A DNA stretch of 6,138 nt, taken from an uncultured Spirochaetales bacterium. Lineage in GTDB: Bacteria; Spirochaetota; Spirochaetia; Sphaerochaetales; Sphaerochaetaceae. A model generated the notes under the pieces. It was given only the letters and a program-made list of their open reading frames with translations, was not told the origin of the DNA and did not search any database. Both the position numbers and the translations under genes were made by a program. The DNA lies in NCBI GenBank assembly GCA_937902565.1, contig CALFMX010000255.1:1-6138 (forward strand), in the 5' to 3' direction. Positions 1 through 5,775 of the stretch are shown piece after piece (within the stretch, counting starts at the first letter, position 1; each line of letters begins with the position of its first letter).

Positions 1-16
1 AGCACGTATCCGGGCT

Positions 17-778
17 CTACTTGATGCCCCGCGCGTCCTTGATCGTCTCCCAGGCTCCCTGGATCTCCCTGAACTTCGCCGTGGCATGGGCGGTGAACTC
101 CTCGCCCATCCCCTTGGCGGCGAGGGCATCGGGGTGGAACTCCCGGCTGAGCTTCCGGTAGGCGCTCTTGACCTGGTCATCGGTGGCACTCTTGTCCACA
201 CCAAGGATCGAGTACGCCTTCTCATAGGGATCGGCCTTGGGACTGTACCGGGCGATGAGGTGGTCGACGTAGGTGGCGGCGATGCCGAAGATCTGGGCGG
301 CGCGATTGATGAGGGCCTGCTCCGCCAGGGTCACCGTGCCGTCGGCGGCAGCGACCTGGACGAGGATGTCCACCATCGTCTGCAGGATATTCGGCTCATA
401 CCGGAAGGTCTGGCCAAACTTGAGGGCCAGGCGGTCAAAGCTCTCCTCGCTGGAGGCGGCGGTATCGAAGATCCTCAGCGCCAGCTCCTCCTGCTCCTTA
501 CCCAGGCGCAGGTCGTTGCGGATGAAGGCGATGACGCGCGAGCGCTCACTGCTGCTGACCGACCCATCGATTGCGGCGATCTTCGCCAGCATCGAGAAGG
601 CGCCGACGAAGAAGAGCATCTGCCGCTGTTCAAGTGACGAGACACTGCCTCTCTGTTGTTTGGGAACCGTCCCGGCCTTGTCGAACATATGGCCGAAGGC
701 GATCCCTGCGATCATGCCGAGCGGCCCGCCGAAGAAGAAACCGGCCCAGCCGCCGATCAGCTTGCCAAGCCACGCCAT
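17..778 (-). CDS. djlA: DjlA-like co-chaperone (membrane anchor, TerB domain, C-terminal J domain)
   Basis: This 253-residue protein has the layout of DjlA, a membrane-anchored DnaJ-type co-chaperone that stimulates the ATPase of DnaK/Hsp70 at the inner membrane. Residues 5-31 are a glycine-rich hydrophobic segment (GGWAGFFFGGPLGMIAGIAF), a likely membrane anchor. Residues about 53-178 form a TerB-like helical domain with two matching acidic motifs, IDGSVSSSE (70-78) and ADGTVTLAE (145-153), which show its internal two-fold repeat. Residues 184-250 are the J domain: PYEKAYSILGV, then the HPD tripeptide at 215-217 needed for DnaK stimulation, then the usual FREIQGAWETI helix. The length fits the family (E. 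coli DjlA is about 270 residues). The ATG lies one base after the stop of the upstream hydrolase, with no good Shine-Dalgarno of its own, so it is probably translated by coupling. The stop is TAG at 19-17; what follows lies outside the window. Its client proteins cannot be told from the sequence. Confidence 0.92.
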   Translation of the reverse strand: MAWLGKLIGGWAGFFFGGPLGMIAGIAFGHMFDKAGTVPKQQRGSVSSLEQRQMLFFVGAFSMLAKIAAIDGSVSSSERSRVIAFIRNDLRLGKEQEELALRIFDTAASSEESFDRLALKFGQTFRYEPNILQTMVDILVQVAAADGTVTLAEQALINRAAQIFGIAATYVDHLIARYSPKADPYEKAYSILGVDKSATDDQVKSAYRKLSREFHPDALAAKGMGEEFTAHATAKFREIQGAWETIKDARGIK

Positions 779-779
779 A

Positions 780-2204
780 TCAGAGCTTGTCGATCAACAT
801 CGAACACTTGCCCGACGGGATGGGGAGGGTCTTCTTCTTGCTCTCGGCAAGGATTTCAATGGTGAAGTAATAGAGCTTCTCACTCTCCAGGCGAATCTCC
901 CAGCCACGTTCGGTCTTGTTGCTCAGGATCGTGATCATATTGCGCTTGAGCGAAAGGTTCTCGATCCCCATCGCCTCGAGGCTCGGCATCACCCAATCGA
1001 CGGTCTTGCGAGGCAGGGAGATCTCAAGGCCGATGATGTTCTCGATCATCAGCGTGATGGTCACCAGACCCACATACGGCAAGAGCCGCCTGCGTGGGAA
1101 GCCCTCGATGGCGTCGGTCTTGGAGTAGCCCTCCTTGTTGGGGAGGTACGCCTCCCAGACATCACCGATGGCATCGCTATCCGGATGAAGGGTATCGAGG
1201 ATGAAGTACATATGCCTGATGGCACACTCACGGGCGTAGATGAACTGGTCATACTTCTCCAGCCCCTTGATGACCATGTAGGTGTTCACCGGCACCACCC
1301 CTCCGCTGTAGCCGTTGCCCTCCTCGCTATAGTCGCTGGAAGAAACCGGCACCCCGGGAAAAGGGTTGTCGGTGCCGAACTCGGCGGGGTCCTTGAGCTG
1401 CTCGATCATGTAGGCGGCCCGCTCATCGTTGGGGATCTCGGCAAGCAGGGTCCAGTACGCACCGATGAAGCGCTTGGCGATCCGGTTCTCCTTGATGTCC
1501 AGGTCGTAGTAGAAGTTCGTCTCACTATCCCACATCATCGAGTTGATCCTCGTCTTCAGCGAGAAGTAGATCCGCTTGTACCTGAAGCTCAGCTCCTTGT
1601 CGTTGAGAATATCGCCGATGGCGGACATGTAGAGGGCATTGATGGCGAGCTGAGCGTTGAAGTCCAGCGGATAGTAGACGTGGCCACGGTCAATGTTCCC
1701 GCTCTGGCACGCCTCGACGGGAACACTGAAGAGCCCATTGGGCTTCTGGAATGTCTCCTGGATCCACGAATAGTGGCGCTCGAGAACTGGCACCACCTCC
1801 TTCAGCCGCTTCTTGTTTCCAATCTTATGGTAGAACCCATGCTCAATGTAGGCAAAGAGCGGAGGGGAGATCCCCTCGGGGTTGTTCGCACTGAAGACCG
1901 CCTTGCCATCCTCGATGGAGTACTCGCTCCTGATGGCACCATTGCTCTCCTGCTTGGAATAGAAGTAGTCGAGCAAGGGAAACGGCGAGTTGTTTTGGTT
2001 GCTATAGACCAAAAAAAGAGAGGAGAGGCAGTTCAGATATTGGTTAAAGGTCTCTTGACCCGGGTACGAGAGATATGAGCCTGAGAATCCATTGGCTTCG
2101 GTTCCGCTCTTCCAAAGTTCGTCAATCCATACCCAGGTTCGATCATACATATCGACGAAGTCCTGGTCATAGAAGTGTACGAACGGTACCATATCCTTAA
2201 TCAA
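780..2204 (-). CDS. Six-hairpin glycoside hydrolase (GH37/GH63/MGH1-like, trehalase-type fold)
   Basis: The 474-residue product resembles the (alpha/alpha)6-barrel glycosidases grouped around trehalase (GH37), alpha-glucosidase GH63 and mannosylglycerate hydrolase. Visible family signs are the W-rich start DRTWVWIDELW (21-31), the segment NPEGISPPLFAYI (108-120), MMWDSETNFYYDLD (223-236, the usual 'W..e.gfyyD.d' pattern), GYSGGVVPVNTYMVIKGL (298-315) and DVWEAYLP (348-355), where the Glu sits in the place of the family's conserved acidic residue. Residues from about 400 on are beta-rich and may be a small C-terminal domain. No signal peptide is seen, so it is probably cytoplasmic and acts on an imported or internal alpha-linked sugar; the exact substrate cannot be read from the sequence. 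The start is TTG at 2204, chosen because AAGGAG lies 8 bases upstream; ATG at 2192 (codon 5) is the alternative but has no well-spaced site. The first ~75 codons use more A/T-ending codons than the rest. It is followed directly by the djlA-like gene. Confidence 0.78.
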   Translation of the reverse strand: MIKDMVPFVHFYDQDFVDMYDRTWVWIDELWKSGTEANGFSGSYLSYPGQETFNQYLNCLSSLFLVYSNQNNSPFPLLDYFYSKQESNGAIRSEYSIEDGKAVFSANNPEGISPPLFAYIEHGFYHKIGNKKRLKEVVPVLERHYSWIQETFQKPNGLFSVPVEACQSGNIDRGHVYYPLDFNAQLAINALYMSAIGDILNDKELSFRYKRIYFSLKTRINSMMWDSETNFYYDLDIKENRIAKRFIGAYWTLLAEIPNDERAAYMIEQLKDPAEFGTDNPFPGVPVSSSDYSEEGNGYSGGVVPVNTYMVIKGLEKYDQFIYARECAIRHMYFILDTLHPDSDAIGDVWEAYLPNKEGYSKTDAIEGFPRRRLLPYVGLVTITLMIENIIGLEISLPRKTVDWVMPSLEAMGIENLSLKRNMITILSNKTERGWEIRLESEKLYYFTIEILAESKKKTLPIPSGKCSMLIDKL

Positions 2205-2212
2205 CGTAAAAA

Positions 2213-2218
2213 CTCCTT
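2213..2218 (-). promoter_or_regulatory. Ribosome binding site AAGGAG deciding the TTG start of the hydrolase
   Basis: On the minus strand AAGGAG is followed by 8 bases (TTTTTACG) and then TTG at 2204. This is near-ideal spacing for the TTG and too far (20 bases) from the in-frame ATG at 2192. It is the main reason for preferring the rare start codon. Confidence 0.7.
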
Positions 2219-2254
2219 ATAGTAGGGGAAAACGACACAAAACGCGCATTGTTA

Positions 2255-2283
2255 AAGATATACCCTCTTTTGTGAGAAGTCAA
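2255..2283 (-). promoter_or_regulatory. Candidate sigma70-type promoter for the hydrolase-djlA unit
   Basis: Read on the minus strand, TTGACT (2283-2278, 5 of 6 matches to TTGACA) is separated by exactly 17 bases from TATCTT (2260-2255, 4 of 6 matches to TATAAT). Transcription would begin near 2248, giving a leader of about 45 bases that carries the AAGGAG site. The surrounding DNA is AT-rich, which raises the chance of accidental matches. A second, weaker candidate further upstream is TTCAAT-N16-TATGAT (about 2395-2368). Confidence 0.45.
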
Positions 2284-2464
2284 TCAAATCCACAATAAGA
2301 GTTGAAAAGTATTAAATTTTCGAAATTCAAGGTGTCACTTTCACCAATCATTGACTAATCGATTGTATCATAGCTATTTGCGTCCAACATTGAAAGAGCA
2401 TAATTATGTGAAAAGTGAACGGTTCGTCCCTTTTTTCTCCCCCACTGGACACGGTTTTGGAATT

Positions 2465-3382
2465 TCAGGCAAATATCACGATTGAGGCTGCGTGGAGTTT
2501 TATGGATATTTCCATGCAGCCGAGCGATACCTCCTCTCCATCGATGTGCACCGGCATGGGGTTGTCCCTGCTGCGGAGGATCACCTCCTTGGCCCGCTTG
2601 ACCGTAAACTCCTTGAGCTTGACCTGGTTGCCCTTGAAGAACTTCACCGCAATGGGCAGGAAGCGGTAGGGGGCGATGGGGACGTTTGAGTAGACAATAT
2701 CCAAGAGGCCGTCGTCGACGATGGAGTCGGGAGCCATTATGAAGGAGGAGCCCATCCGCCGCCCATTGCAGACCGACAGCTGCTGGCTCTTGGCATACGA
2801 GCGCTCACCATCATGGATGATCTCAAGGTCGTAGGGCTTGGGGTAGTTGATCATCACCTTTATCAAGCCCATCACGTAGCTCGGGACCCCGCTGAGGTGC
2901 TTGAAGCTGCTCGCCGCAAAGGTCACCAGCGGCTCGAAGCCGACTCCCAGCCCGTTGATGAACCACCGTCCATCGGGGAAGTTGCCCCCATGCATGATGG
3001 CCACATCGATGGTGCGCTCCTTGCCGGAGAGAATGGCCGCCACCGCCTCCTCGATGGAGCGCGGGATGGACATTGCCCAGGCAAAGTCATTACCCCTCCC
3101 CACCGGTATGATCCCCAGCTTGGGCTGTACAGATCCATCCCTATGGGCATCGCAGATGCCGTTGACGACCTCGTTGACCGTACCGTCGCCACCGGCTGCC
3201 ACCACGATCGGCCAGCCATCCATTGCTGCCTGGTAGGCAAGGGCTTGGGCCCCTCCCGCCTGTTCAGTTTCAACCAGGGTCGCACGCTCTCCACAGAGGC
3301 GGCGAATCGTCGCTTCGTGGGTTTTGGCCTTGCCTTTGGCCGCATGGGGGTTCAGTATCACAAGGATATCGGTTTTGCGCAT
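2465..3382 (-). CDS. Diacylglycerol kinase-family lipid kinase (YegS/DagK type)
   Basis: The 305-residue protein is a soluble lipid kinase of the DAGK catalytic family, which phosphorylates diacylglycerol or a related lipid with ATP at the inner face of the membrane, usually to recycle lipid into phosphatidate. All core motifs are present in order: ILNPHAAKGKA (9-19), the nucleotide-binding GGDGTVNEVVNG (64-75), VGRGNDFA (94-101, where many members have GTGNDFA), NGLGVGFE (143-150), APDSIVDDGLLDI (217-229) and HIDGEE (279-284) near the C-terminus. The length matches the usual ~300 residues, so it looks complete. ATG at 3382 has a strong AAGGAG (3393-3388) 5 bases upstream. It diverges from the radical SAM gene across 57 bases. 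It is on the same strand as the hydrolase but 260 bases away, so it is probably a separate unit. The exact lipid substrate is unknown; YegS-like enzymes can prefer phosphatidylglycerol. Confidence 0.93.
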   Translation of the reverse strand: MRKTDILVILNPHAAKGKAKTHEATIRRLCGERATLVETEQAGGAQALAYQAAMDGWPIVVAAGGDGTVNEVVNGICDAHRDGSVQPKLGIIPVGRGNDFAWAMSIPRSIEEAVAAILSGKERTIDVAIMHGGNFPDGRWFINGLGVGFEPLVTFAASSFKHLSGVPSYVMGLIKVMINYPKPYDLEIIHDGERSYAKSQQLSVCNGRRMGSSFIMAPDSIVDDGLLDIVYSNVPIAPYRFLPIAVKFFKGNQVKLKEFTVKRAKEVILRSRDNPMPVHIDGEEVSLGCMEISIKLHAASIVIFA

Positions 3383-3387
3383 CTTCT

Positions 3388-3393
3388 CTCCTT
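3388..3393 (-). promoter_or_regulatory. Ribosome binding site AAGGAG of the lipid kinase
   Basis: On the minus strand AAGGAG is followed 5 bases later by ATG at 3382. It supports this start and contrasts with the divergent radical SAM gene, which has no such site. Confidence 0.7.
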
Positions 3394-3404
3394 ACAGCCC
3401 GCTA

Positions 3405-3433
3405 TTTACACCCGGTAGGCAATATCCTATCAT
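3405..3433 (+). promoter_or_regulatory. Candidate promoter of the radical SAM gene, possibly giving a leaderless mRNA
   Basis: TTTACA (3405-3410, 5 of 6 matches) and TATCAT (3428-3433, 5 of 6 matches) are separated by exactly 17 bases. Transcription would begin 6-8 bases after the -10 box, at about 3440, which is the first base of the GTG start codon. No Shine-Dalgarno sequence lies before that codon. The promoter sits inside the 57-base divergent gap. Confidence 0.55.
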
Positions 3434-3439
3434 GGCGAT

Positions 3440-4312
3440 GTGAAAACCTACGCCCCTCGTTCGGCCTTTCTCCCTACCTCACAAGAGGATCTCGACCGGC
3501 GTCGTTGGCAGCAGATCGATATCGCTCTCATCACCGCCGATGCCTACGTCGACCATCCATCCTTCGGGGCAGCCCTGCTGGGCAGGCTCCTTGAGAGTGT
3601 GGGCTTTCGTGTGGGTATTATCGCACAACCTGCACACAACTCAACAAGAGATTTCCTGGCCATGGGCACACCACGGCTCTGTGCCATGATCAGCGGTGGC
3701 AATATTGACAGCATGGTATCACACTATACTGCAAATCTCAAAAGACGAAGCAGCGATGAGTACAGCCCGGGGGGCACGGCGGGCCTGAGGCCCGACCGGG
3801 CCACAATCGTCTACACCAACCTCGCCCGCCAGGCCTATGGGCGGGAGGTCCCGATCATCATCGGCGGCATCGAGGCATCGCTGAGGCGCCTGGCCCACTA
3901 CGACTACCATAGCGATCTGGTGCGTCGCTCGATCCTCCTCGACTCCAAGGCTGACCTGCTCGTCTACGGCATGGGCGAACGGCAGAGCCTGGAGATCGCA
4001 CAGCGGCTCAAGGAGGGCGAGTCCATCCGAACGATGACCGACATCCCCGGAACCGTCTATGTGACGGGCAAGAGCGAGAGCCTGCCCGAACGGCGTGTCA
4101 CCATTCCCTCCTTCGAAGCGGTCAGTGATCGGGACAAGCGCTCCAACACCCCTACCGAAGCGGGCAAGAGAGCATACGCCGAGGCCTTCTCCCGGCACCT
4201 GAGGGAGGAGAACCCTATCAAGGGCGGTCGTCCAGGAGAGCGACGGACGCTTCGTCGTCCAGAACCCACCGGCGCCCGTGTTGGACCAGAAGATGTTCGA
4301 TGCCCTCTATGA
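3440..4312 (+). CDS. ygiQ: YgiQ-family radical SAM protein, N-terminal part (frame ends after a frameshift)
   Basis: This frame encodes the N-terminal region of the YgiQ (UPF0313) radical SAM family, whose biochemical role is still unassigned. Family signatures are clear: APRSAFLPTS (5-14), ITADAYVDHPSFGAALLGRLLE (31-52), GFRVGIIAQP (55-64), RPDRATIVYT (117-126) and IGGIEASLRRLAHYDYHSD (141-159). Homologous sequence runs to ENPI (residues 257-260, ending at 4219). After that this frame reads out-of-frame residues (GGRPGERRTLRR...) and stops at 4312. The true continuation is in the frame starting at 4221. The start is GTG at 3440; the ATGs at 3432 and 3438 lead straight to TGA or are out of frame. 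Gene order suggests a unit with the MATE gene. The gene is either truly broken or carries a sequencing or assembly error. Confidence 0.88.
   Translation: MKTYAPRSAFLPTSQEDLDRRRWQQIDIALITADAYVDHPSFGAALLGRLLESVGFRVGIIAQPAHNSTRDFLAMGTPRLCAMISGGNIDSMVSHYTANLKRRSSDEYSPGGTAGLRPDRATIVYTNLARQAYGREVPIIIGGIEASLRRLAHYDYHSDLVRRSILLDSKADLLVYGMGERQSLEIAQRLKEGESIRTMTDIPGTVYVTGKSESLPERRVTIPSFEAVSDRDKRSNTPTEAGKRAYAEAFSRHLREENPIKGGRPGERRTLRRPEPTGARVGPEDVRCPL
4211..4229 (+). other. Frameshift site inside ygiQ
   Basis: Upstream frame reads ...REENPI through 4219; downstream frame reads RAVVQ from 4221. The net shift equals one extra base or two missing bases (modulo 3). YgiQ proteins have a short linker between the 'NP' and the 'RAL.Q'-like segment, and here that linker looks short, so missing bases seem more likely than an extra one. 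There is no obvious slippery heptamer, Shine-Dalgarno-like stimulator or stem-loop that would suggest programmed frameshifting. Confidence 0.85.
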
Positions 4313-5288
4313 GCTGCCCTTCACCCTCGATGCACACCCCGACTACGAGAGTGAGGGGGGCGTGCCGGCGCTCAGGGAGGTCCAGTTCTCACTGACCAGC
4401 AACCGCGGGTGCTTCGGCTCCTGCTCCTTCTGCGCCATCGAGAGCCACCAGGGACGGATGGTCATAAGCCGCAGCAAGGCCTCCCTAGTCAAGGAGGCTG
4501 AACGGATGGCCGCCCACCCCGCCTTCAAGGGGTACATCCATGACCTCGGCGGCCCGACGGCAAACTTCCAGGGCCCCTCCTGCCTACGCCAAGAGGAGCA
4601 TGGGCCCTGCCCGGCCAAGCTCTGCCTCCACCCCACGCCCTGCAGCGAGCTCATCGAGCACCACGACCACTACCTGGATTTGATCAGGGGCGTGGAGGCG
4701 GTCAAGGGGGTCAAGAAGGTCTTTGTCCGCAGTGGGCTGCGCTATGACTATCTACTTGAGGTCGCCCCCGCCTCCACCGTGCAAACGTTCATCGCCCACC
4801 TTGCTGCCAACAATGTCAGCGGCCAGCTCCGCGTTGCCCCCGAACATGTCTCAAACAATGTCCTCGATGCGATGGGCAAGCCTCCCATTGAGCTCTATGA
4901 CGAGTTTCAAGCCATCTTTGAAGAGGAGAGCGCGAGGGCAGGGAAGAAGCAGTACCTGTTGCCCTACTTCATATCGGCGCACCCCGGCTGTACGCTCGAT
5001 GATGCGATCGAGCTGGCCCTCTACCTGAGGCGCGGGCACTTCATCCCCGATGATGTCCAGGATTTCTACCCGACCCCCGGGACAAGCGCCACCTGCATGT
5101 ACTACACTGGCCTCGATCCACGGCCGGGGAGGAAGTTTGCACCGATCCATGTTCCAAAGGGACGGGAGCGGAGACTGCAACGCGCACTTCTCCACCACCA
5201 CAAGAGAGAGAACCGCCCCCTCGTCCTCGAAGCCCTGGAAAAAGCGAATAGAAAGGAGTTGGCACACCTTTTGGTGGGCCGTCGATAG
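4221..5288 (+). CDS. ygiQ: YgiQ-family radical SAM protein, C-terminal part with Fe-S motif
   Basis: This is the continuation of the YgiQ protein in the +1 frame. In-frame family sequence begins at 4221 with RAVVQESDGRFVVQNPPAP, well before the first possible start codon (GTG at 4278), so it is not an independent gene. The radical SAM core has the CX3CX2C cluster motif GCFGSCSFC (first Cys codon at 4410), which binds a [4Fe-4S] cluster for SAM cleavage. Other landmarks are HDLGGPTANFQGPSC (from about 4539), the Cys-rich stretch CPAKLCLHPTPC, VRSGLRYDYLLEVAP, GQLRVAPEHVSNNVLDAMGKP, LPYFISAHPGC and VQDFYPTPGTSATCMYYTGLDP. It ends with the family's C-terminal region (DUF3362-like). Together the two parts give about 615 residues, a normal length for the family, so nothing large is missing. 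The stop is TAG at 5286-5288, three bases before the next gene. Confidence 0.9.
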   Translation, partial: RAVVQESDGRFVVQNPPAPVLDQKMFDALYELPFTLDAHPDYESEGGVPALREVQFSLTSNRGCFGSCSFCAIESHQGRMVISRSKASLVKEAERMAAHPAFKGYIHDLGGPTANFQGPSCLRQEEHGPCPAKLCLHPTPCSELIEHHDHYLDLIRGVEAVKGVKKVFVRSGLRYDYLLEVAPASTVQTFIAHLAANNVSGQLRVAPEHVSNNVLDAMGKPPIELYDEFQAIFEEESARAGKKQYLLPYFISAHPGCTLDDAIELALYLRRGHFIPDDVQDFYPTPGTSATCMYYTGLDPRPGRKFAPIHVPKGRERRLQRALLHHHKRENRPLVLEALEKANRKELAHLLVGRR

Positions 5289-5291
5289 CGT

Positions 5292-5771
5292 GTGAACAGA
5301 GCAGTGAATGAACGCAAGGCGTTCTATACGAAGATGGTGGGCATCGCCCTCCCGGTGGTCTTCCAGGGCTTGTTGAACAACTCGCTCTCCTTCGTCGACA
5401 CCCTGATGATCGGCCAGCTCGGCGAGGCCTCGATCGCCGCCGTGGCGCTGGCCAACCAGATGTTCTTCCTGATCAGCCTCCTCTACTTCGGGGTCTGCTC
5501 CGGCGCCGCCATCTTCCTCTCCCAGTTCTGGGGGGCCGGCAACCGGTCCAGCATCCAGAAGGTGCTCGGCCTCTCGGTGCTCGTTGCCGGCATCTCCTCC
5601 CTGGCGATGGCCATCGCCTCCCTGCTCTTCCCCCACCAGATCATGGGAATCTTCACCGACGATGCAACGGTCATCCTCCATGGCTCCCAGTACCTGCAGG
5701 TCGTCGCCCTCAGCTACCTCTTCAGCGCCATCTCCCAGATCCTTGCCACGGCGCTGCGGGTCACCGGGCCG
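5292..5771 (+). CDS. MATE-family efflux transporter, N-terminal ~160 residues only
   Basis: From GTG at 5292 the frame reads VNRAVNERKAFYTKMVGIAL, then PVVFQGLLNNSLSFVDTLMI, which is the first helix region and the conserved VD.LMIGQLG motif of MATE (multidrug and toxic compound extrusion) proteins. It continues with IAAVALANQMFFLISLLYFG, CSGAAIFLSQFWGAGN (the usual 'Q.wGag' loop), and alternating hydrophobic helices up to ILATALRVTG. A full MATE protein has about 450 residues and 12 membrane helices; only about the first five are present. After about 5771 the same open frame encodes an unrelated permease. The alternative start is GTG at 5304; neither has a strong Shine-Dalgarno (GGTGGG lies 12 bases before 5292). 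The gene follows ygiQ by 3 bases and is probably coupled to it. Such transporters export drugs or metabolites using Na+ or H+ gradients; the substrate is unknown. Confidence 0.85.
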
Positions 5772-5775
5772 TACC
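5750..5775 (+). other. Chimeric junction between MATE and LivM coding sequence
   Basis: The protein identity switches within ALRVTGPYLAM. Both families can carry 'L-R-V-x-G' here (MATE 'ATALR.TG', LivM 'ALR..GPYLAM'), so a GC-rich stretch of roughly 15-20 bases may have been common to both source sequences. The joint is in frame with no linker. It looks like an overlap-based assembly join or a microhomology-mediated join. Confidence 0.75.

Larger units (their letters stand above)
2205..2464. other. 260-base AT-rich intergenic region between lipid kinase and hydrolase
   Basis: This gap is much more AT-rich than the genes around it and has no convincing gene. It separates two genes on the same strand, so it probably holds the promoter and leader of the hydrolase-djlA unit. 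It contains short perfect palindromes: CATAATTATG (2399-2408), ATAGCTAT (about 2370-2377), AATCGATT (about 2357-2364) and TTTCGAAA (about 2317-2324). Any of these could be an operator half, but in AT-rich DNA they may be chance. I found no stem-loop plus T-run after the lipid kinase stop, so no intrinsic terminator is called. Confidence 0.6.

Noticed and set aside
273..2078. 601-codon open frame on the plus strand
   Set aside because: It lies antisense to the hydrolase and the djlA-like gene, both of which have clear family motifs. Its translation is low-complexity, with no recognisable domain, and follows from the GC-rich codon pattern of the opposite strand.
2351..2380. Plus-strand TTGACT followed by CTATTT as a promoter
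   Set aside because: It points into the 3' end of the lipid kinase on the opposite strand with no plus-strand gene downstream, and the -10 match is weak.
2405..2460. T-rich stretch (CCCTTTTTTCTCC) as a possible terminator
   Set aside because: The only stem before it is GAAC/GTTC with a one-base loop, which cannot fold. On the minus strand the run is A-rich, so it does not serve the lipid kinase either.
2415..2669. 84-codon plus-strand frame starting in the intergenic gap
   Set aside because: Most of it overlaps the 3' end of the lipid kinase on the other strand; it has no ribosome site and no family resemblance.
4211..4240. Programmed ribosomal frameshift in ygiQ
   Set aside because: No slippery heptamer, stop codon in the shift position or clear stimulatory structure is visible, and the family is not known for recoding.
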